Shown here one piece after another: positions 58,243 through 64,000 of a stretch of DNA of 64,000 nt. The stretch spans positions 10,168,001 through 10,232,000 of the forward strand of contig NC_135119.1 in NCBI RefSeq assembly GCF_050908995.1. The letters run 5' to 3'. Below the pieces are notes generated by a model that saw nothing but the letters and a program-made list of their open reading frames with translations, ran no database searches and was not told the DNA's origin. This DNA comes from Andrena cerasifolii (lineage: Eukaryota; Arthropoda; Insecta; Hymenoptera; Andrenidae). The position numbers and the translations under genes are program-made. Every line of letters begins with the position of its first letter. Position 1 is the stretch's first letter.

Positions 58243-60657
58243 AAGAGAAAATCATCTTCGGACATAGCAGCAACAGGATTCTTCACTTACAACGAAAAAC
58301 ATGAATTTCCCTTTTGTCGAGTCTTCAAATGTCACTGAGGTATTTCCGATCCCTCTATTCGATATTTCCAATCCTAACCAGAGGGACATTCACAAGCAAC
58401 ACCGATAGCAAGCCGCATAACGAGCAAACTAAGAGCATTCGTTGCGCCGATCTTTTGATGCCATCTCACCACTGTACGTTTCATGACTCGCTAGAATCGC
58501 GGTATCGATCCCTCGCGAGGGTATTGTTAGCCACTCGAACCCTCGAAATGGATCGTCACAGCCGGCAGAATGTGCATTTGCATCGTGATTCGTGAGTAAT
58601 CTCTGGTACAACACGGGACGAACGTGAAAGGGAGAATAAGTATTTCGTATTAACAAGAACGAGGAGGAATAAATATACCTCTGGAAGGAATAAGAGAAAA
58701 CAAAGGACATTCTTCGAACAAAGTACAGTGTTCCTCGCATTGTTGATACTCTATTAATGATCGAGGAACGAAAGTTGGCGGGTGGAGGCAAGAGGCACAC
58801 GAACTTTCGTGACGAGGCCAATTTTATTTCCTGCAAACCGTATTGTTTTCAACTGTCATTAAAGTGCACCGGGGAGCGCGCACGACCGGGCCTAATCATA
58901 CATCAAAGACCGATCCTGATGAAGAATCTGCGCGGCGCCCAACTCTATAATCTCCAGCTCAGTGCAGGATAAATTGTACACTGGCGATGAATCGACGGTG
59001 ATCGATGTCCTCCATCGACCAGGATCATCCGCGATGGAGAAAAAAAAAATGGCGAGATGAAGAAAAATGTCGGATAGTATCTAGGCGGACGGAAAAATCG
59101 GGATGTGCTTCGAATGGTGTATTTATTTAATGCGCGATAGCAGGCGACGATGACAAATCTTGGCTGCATCAGTCAACCTCGAGAGATTCATTTATTTAAA
59201 TAATTTCCCCTTGCAAGTCGTTGAGCTTGGAAGTCTCTCATAACGTCCCACAATATTTCAAGAAATAAAGCCAGAGATTACTACGAACTTTCCGGAATGT
59301 AGAAATAATATTTTCATAAATTATTACGATCGAATCTGGCAGCTTCTGAATTTCTTCGTACACAGTTATTGAAGTTGCCACGTAACAATTTGACGGGATG
59401 ATGCCACTTACCACGCATCGAAATCCCCAGAATACCGTACAGTTGATAACTCATTTTCTACTAAATCCCAAAATTGCAGCTTCCTTTTTCGCAAATTTCT
59501 GAATGACACCATACTCCTCTCAACTCCCCAGTGCCCCGTACGAAATAATTATAAATAAATGGAAAGTCGACGAAGAGATTTGCAATTCAGAAGAATTGTT
59601 CATCCCAAAGCGCTATCAAACACCCACGCAACAGATCGCAAGTGTTAATTCGTTAATCAACGTGGGCATTGAATGAAATCGTTATCCTAAGGGATCAGAG
59701 CAGGCGATGGAGCAACGCTCGATCGGCCCGCTGCTTTGAATACAATCTGGGGTCGCTCAAAGTTATTAGCCCGCGACTGATTAGCAATTAATCTCGCTCG
59801 CTGTTCTAGCCCACAGAGCGGGTGATTTTTCTAAGCGATGGCACTCTGCCCTTTGTGCCGTTAATCCCCATGGACAGTTTAATTGCGCATCCTATGGGAG
59901 TGGTTCCTCATGGACGACCGTATAAGGAGCACGTCGCGGGACACTCGACCGTTCGCGCGCACGTGTGCTGGCAAAATATATTGATAGCCGCGTTATCACG
60001 TGCACGGCCGCGCTGGGGAACAAAAGCAACAAATGGACAGTACACCCCTTTCTCCTCCCCCCCCCCCCCCCTACGCGGGAATGTATCGAGCGTTCTTGGA
60101 AGCCAACGCGCGGCACGGGGCAGTGCTCGCTGGCATTAAACGCCAGGGTTTAGTGCTAATGGAAACGCTTCGATTTCGAAAGAAGCTTCCAGGGAGCGTT
60201 TAACAGGTCTCGGTTGAGTGCTTTGGCGAAGAATGTGGCAGGCTTAGAGGGCACGTTGCGAGGATATAGAAGGAGATTCGATCAACGCTTGTGTTGGGAG
60301 ATAGTGAAAAGTTATTCTGCGAGCTGAAATTGATACTGTCGACAGTAGGCCATATTTCAAACCCCTGATCAGCTTCCGATCCCACCCTTAATAGAGTTTA
60401 GGTAGGATTTAGGAGCTGTTCTAGTGGTAGCGACTTCTAATGGTAGAATTTGGAAGCTGAGCAGGAATTTGAAGTGTTGACTACCTGCTGTATGATTTTG
60501 TAAGTACCATAGATTTCTGTTATTAGAGGAGTAATCATGGATTGAGATTTTTATGTGAAAAGTGAACGCAGAGGCGAATAGTATTGCGTGAGAGTAGCTA
60601 CTGGAGTAGAGATTTTTAATCTCGAGCTCAAGTACCCTCAAGGCGTTGAAGTTAGAT
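58243..60657. other. no gene recognised
   Basis: Mixed, with a CpG-rich section at 59690-60210 that includes a C run of 13 or more near 60057-60071. Frames up to 135 codons show no motif. Confidence 0.5.
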
Positions 60658-61402
60658 TTAAGGGGTTGCATCCACCTAGACGTCCGGAAAAAGCATACAT
60701 GTTTAGGAATTTTTTTGGGGGGAAAAGTATAAGTGAAAATTATACACAATGTTTTTCTATTAAAAGATGCATCTTTTAACTATATTATACTAAATTTTCA
60801 TGAGGTATTATCATTAACTAAGGGAGATGTCGGCTTGGATATGAGTCGTGTGTTTTTTAAGCATTACCTGGTGGATATTCTCTAGGCTGAACGGTGCATC
60901 TGAAAGCAAAAGTTCAAATAGATTTGAAAAGTAAATAACTTACGGAAGTCCGAATTTTAATGTTGTATTTTAGTAAAAAACGGCGAACGTTTGAAGTTGA
61001 AATATCGAATTTCGTGGAATTTTTTTTCTTTTTTCAAGAAGGCTTTGCAGGTATTTCCATTAGGTATTGCAAAATTGAAAGCAAAATTTAAAAATATGAA
61101 AACGTCGGGTACTTCCGAAAGTTATTTATTTTTAAGATCTATTTGAATTCTTGCTTTCAGATGCATCGTTCAGCCTAGAGAATATCCACCAGGTAATGCT
61201 TAAAAAAAAGCACGACTCATATCCAAGCCGATATCTCCTTTAGTTAATAATAATATCTCATGAAAATTTAGAATGATATAGTTAAAAGATGTATCTTTTA
61301 GTAGAAAAACATTGTGTATGATTTTCACTTATAGTTTTCCCCCAAAAATATTCCTGAATTTGTATGCATTTTGCGGACCTCTAGGTGGATGTAACCCCTT
61401 AA
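60658..61402. mobile_element. TTAA foldback, CATCCACCTAG family
   Basis: TTAAGGGGTTGCATCCACCT is mirrored by TTAAGGGGTTACATCCACCT at the right. Arms of about 320 bases pair, including ATTCTCTAGGCTGAACG.TGCATCTGAAAGCAA. Single copy in the window. Confidence 0.9.
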
Positions 61403-62506
61403 GGAAACCTTTCAGCTTGAATAGAAGAAGAATGCATTCCAATATTCTATTTTTATGCATTTAGAGAATAGGCCATAGCTTTCACCTAACTGACAAAGGG
61501 GTGCATGACAGAAAAGTTAAACCACTCGTGCGAGATACTCCTCAGATCCTCAGTAAAAGCTTAACAGTGAACTACTCACTCAGCAGTAAAACACGGAGAA
61601 TTAGCCGATCATTCAACAGCACAATATGTAAAGTACTCAATCCATTTCACACTCACCGTTGCCGCTACATTATCGCCGCGACGTATTCCCTCGCCACCAC
61701 GGCCCTTAGCTTTACGCGCGCGGGACACGAAAGATGCTAGTAACGTTATCTCGAAGAAGATTCAGAATCACAGTGTGGCAGAACCAGTGGTACAGGACGG
61801 GATCGTGAACTTCGGCTCCCGTCGAAAAGGGAGCATAATGAAGACGCGAGCGTATAAGAAAAGGCGTGCCAAGAATCCAATTAAACCAGCTTTACCTTCC
61901 TCGCTATCTTAATCGACCGCTATTAAATTTTACCAGCCACCCGATAAAGCAGCGAACTAAGCACCCGCGACGCGCCGCCAGTGCCCCGTCTAATAAACCC
62001 TATTTCATGACTGCGCGCGGTTTGATAATCCCTGGGGAAAATCCAAGAGTGCGCAATCGATCATCCGGGGCGAACTTTCGCTTGACCAGCATCGAAATTG
62101 AGCGATCAAGGGTAACGACGTGGTCGCCAACAGACGAGCTTGATGGATGCGAATCGGTAACGTCGTCTATAATTAACCGCCACGTAAGACCGAAAAAACG
62201 AAGAAGTCGCGATAAAGTTGCGGGCAAGTAAAACACGCCGGGGGACAAGTTAATGGAGCATACATATAAGAGTAGCCACGGCATAGGGGGACCCGTCCAA
62301 TCAATATTTATATTAAACAGCAGCCGGATACAAAGTGTTCACCCGGTAATTAGCCGCGTCCTTGGCAAGACTGATAGGCGAAAAGTAAATTATTCATTAC
62401 AAGGGAAGACGTTCTTTTCTCCTCTGTTTACTTTCTATTACCACACGAAACTGTGATGCGCAGTATATATATACCGAAGAAAGGGGACCAGGGTACGGCG
62501 AATATC
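61403..62506. other. no gene recognised
   Basis: CpG-rich between 61640 and 62380. The 121-codon plus-strand frame 61866-62231 has no recognisable motif. Confidence 0.45.
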
Positions 62507-63600
62507 AATTGGGCCCACTTGCAAGGAGAGTTTCCCAAGTGTCCGCCTCCGATTGCTTTGAACTTTGGATATGTTTTACGGGACCGAAAAATAAGAAACA
62601 GGTACCTGTTTCTTTTATTTTGGCCTGTTTGCATGTTTAGCGGGTGAAACCACCCCTCAAAGTTATAAGATTTTCAGGTGTTCACCTCCGATTGCTTTTG
62701 TTTTTGGATATGTTTTAGAATTTAGACGACCGAAAAATAAGAAATACGTGTCTTTTTGTTTCGACCCGTTTGCATGTTTAGGGGGTGGTACCACCCCTCA
62801 AAGTTCATAAGGGTTACAAAAGTGTGTTGAGTAAAACTTCATATAAATTTCATTTGCGGTGTAATTATCCAAAAACCAAAGCAATCGGAGACGAACACCT
62901 GAAAATCTTATAACTTTGAGGGGTTGTTTCACCCCCTAACTATGAAAAGGGGCCGCTATTAAAAAAAAACACGTATATCTTATTTTTCGGTACTTTAAAA
63001 CATATCCAAAATTCAAAGCAATCGGAGGCGGACACCTGGGAGACTCTCCTTGTTAGTTATGCAGAAAGCTATCAACCCTCAAAATGACAAGAAATTAGTT
63101 AAAAGCAGTATATACTCCATGTCATTTAAGAAGGAGCCCGTTTCGCGCATGTAGAATGAGCTCATTGGCTCCGAAAAAGCGTTGGTGGGGGTACAGCCAA
63201 TAGTGGCTTCTCCCGGCACCAATGAGCGTCAACCTGCGCAGAACCGGTCTAAACTCGTCGATCGGCGGGTTCCTTCTTAAATGACAGGGAGTATAGATCC
63301 CACAATGTTGTGATCTTTATTTTGCAAAAAAATGACCACCTCTTACCTTATATAATTAATATTAAAACTACCAAGCTATAGTTCCAATTTAAAGTTAAGA
63401 AACAAAAGCTGCAGAAAATTTAAAATAATATTCGTTACACTATCGAATAACCCATTAAAAAGCATTGTCAAAGAATAACAGGGAATAAAATATACACAAT
63501 AGAAATAAAGCTACTTATCTTTAACAATTAAAATCCTCAAACTAAAACTCAGTTTCGGATCGTTGAGGATCGGTAGCTTTCTGCATAATCAGGCCCAATT
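62507..63600. repeat. composite inverted repeat with four related subunits
   Basis: Outer borders AATTGGGCC (62507) and GGCCCAATT (ending 63600). A unit containing CTCCGATTGCTTT followed by GGATATGTTTTA and CCGAAAAATAAGAAA occurs twice in plus orientation (about 62545 and 62685) and twice inverted (about 62865 and 62975). The right half has TATGCAGAAAGCTA at about 63057 and its complement at about 63573. A short element at 63111-63295 is inserted between those two. Confidence 0.7.
63111..63295. mobile_element. 185 bp TA-flanked MITE, TATACTCCMTGTCATTTAAG ends
   Basis: The left end TATACTCCATGTCATTTAAG and the right end differ by one base over about 28 positions, as inverted repeats. The interior is GC-rich and contains three CCAAT-type boxes (about 63163, 63200, 63219). 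Terminal TA suggests a Tc1/mariner-type target. Confidence 0.8.
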
Positions 63601-64000
63601 AACAGTCCGCCGGAGTTTTCCTCCAGCGTACACATTCCCTTCGTACAGTTTCGCTGATCGCTGGTAAAAAAGGGGTTCGAGGGAACTGGTCGACGGGATT
63701 GCAAGAAATATCAAAAACACGGGGCTCCTTCTTGCCAGCGGAGATAGAGAAAGAGTATCGTCCGGGGCAGGAAGAAGGCGATACCGGTTTCGCCGAGATC
63801 GAGGATCGAGGAGGTTCGCCCCGGCTACCGAGGCACGACTGAAAATTACGCAACGCGTTTTCGTCGCCATCATCGTTCACTGGGAATCGATGATTCGTGG
63901 CACGGCGAGCGACTGGCCCGATGGAATCAAATAATATGCCCGCGACGGGGCCCCCAGCGCGGCTGAAATTGAAGGGGGCCCGTCGCGATAATTATCTCCG
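63601..64000. other. no gene recognised
   Basis: GC-rich end of the window with overlapping minus-strand frames of 93-94 codons in two frames; no motif. Confidence 0.45.

Overview
The window is eukaryotic, not bacterial. It has no operons or long open frames, but it has spliced coding exons with consensus GT/AG borders, LINE tails, a solo LTR and a large load of short inverted-repeat DNA transposons. AT-rich sequence alternates with GC-richer islands in which CpG is not depleted. Together with the transposon types this suggests an insect; a hymenopteran such as an ant is my best guess, but the sequence does not prove it.

Only one host protein-coding gene can be supported. It is an ankyrin-repeat gene on the minus strand with two recognisable exons, at 34802-34907 and 30422-30520, separated by a 4.3 kb intron. 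The second exon is exactly 99 bp, phase 0, and encodes one 33-residue ankyrin repeat. I recognise no further exons. A 5S-rRNA-like sequence (50612-50735) with compensated stems is the only RNA-gene candidate.

Layout. 1-9 kb: LINE 3' end, Mutator-like MITE, TTAA foldbacks, CpG-rich islands. 9-14.4 kb: a chimeric TTAA element, an inverted-repeat element, a tandem duplication and a near-perfect 728 bp foldback abutting another element end. 15.1-16.4 kb and 18.95-19.74 kb: two tandem arrays (about 290 bp units, and about 40 bp units with a 238 bp higher-order period). 17.2-22 kb: two full TTAA foldbacks. 23.3-28.5 kb: two large elements with TAGGGGAG termini (TA target, pogo-like), the second carrying a PHD-finger remnant and a LINE insertion. 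30.4-34.9 kb: the ankyrin gene, whose intron holds a TTAA element starting 23 bp before an exon. 35-39.3 kb: mariner-type MITE, solo LTR, second Mutator-like MITE. 41.6-46.5 kb: a foldback with duplicated frames and a cluster of CCCTAGTAGC elements. 48.3-53 kb: TTAA element, nested palindromes, 5S-like RNA, and a TTAA element nested in another. 56-61.4 kb: Helitron-like terminus and two more TTAA foldbacks. 62.5-63.6 kb: a composite inverted repeat invaded by a short TA-flanked element.

The main biological signal is a community of TTAA-flanked elements. At least eleven complete copies share only the terminal TTAAGGGG, and their bodies fall into several unrelated families. This suggests one piggyBac-type transposase moving many different foldbacks. 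Most of the rest of the window is intronic or intergenic DNA in which I see nothing assignable.
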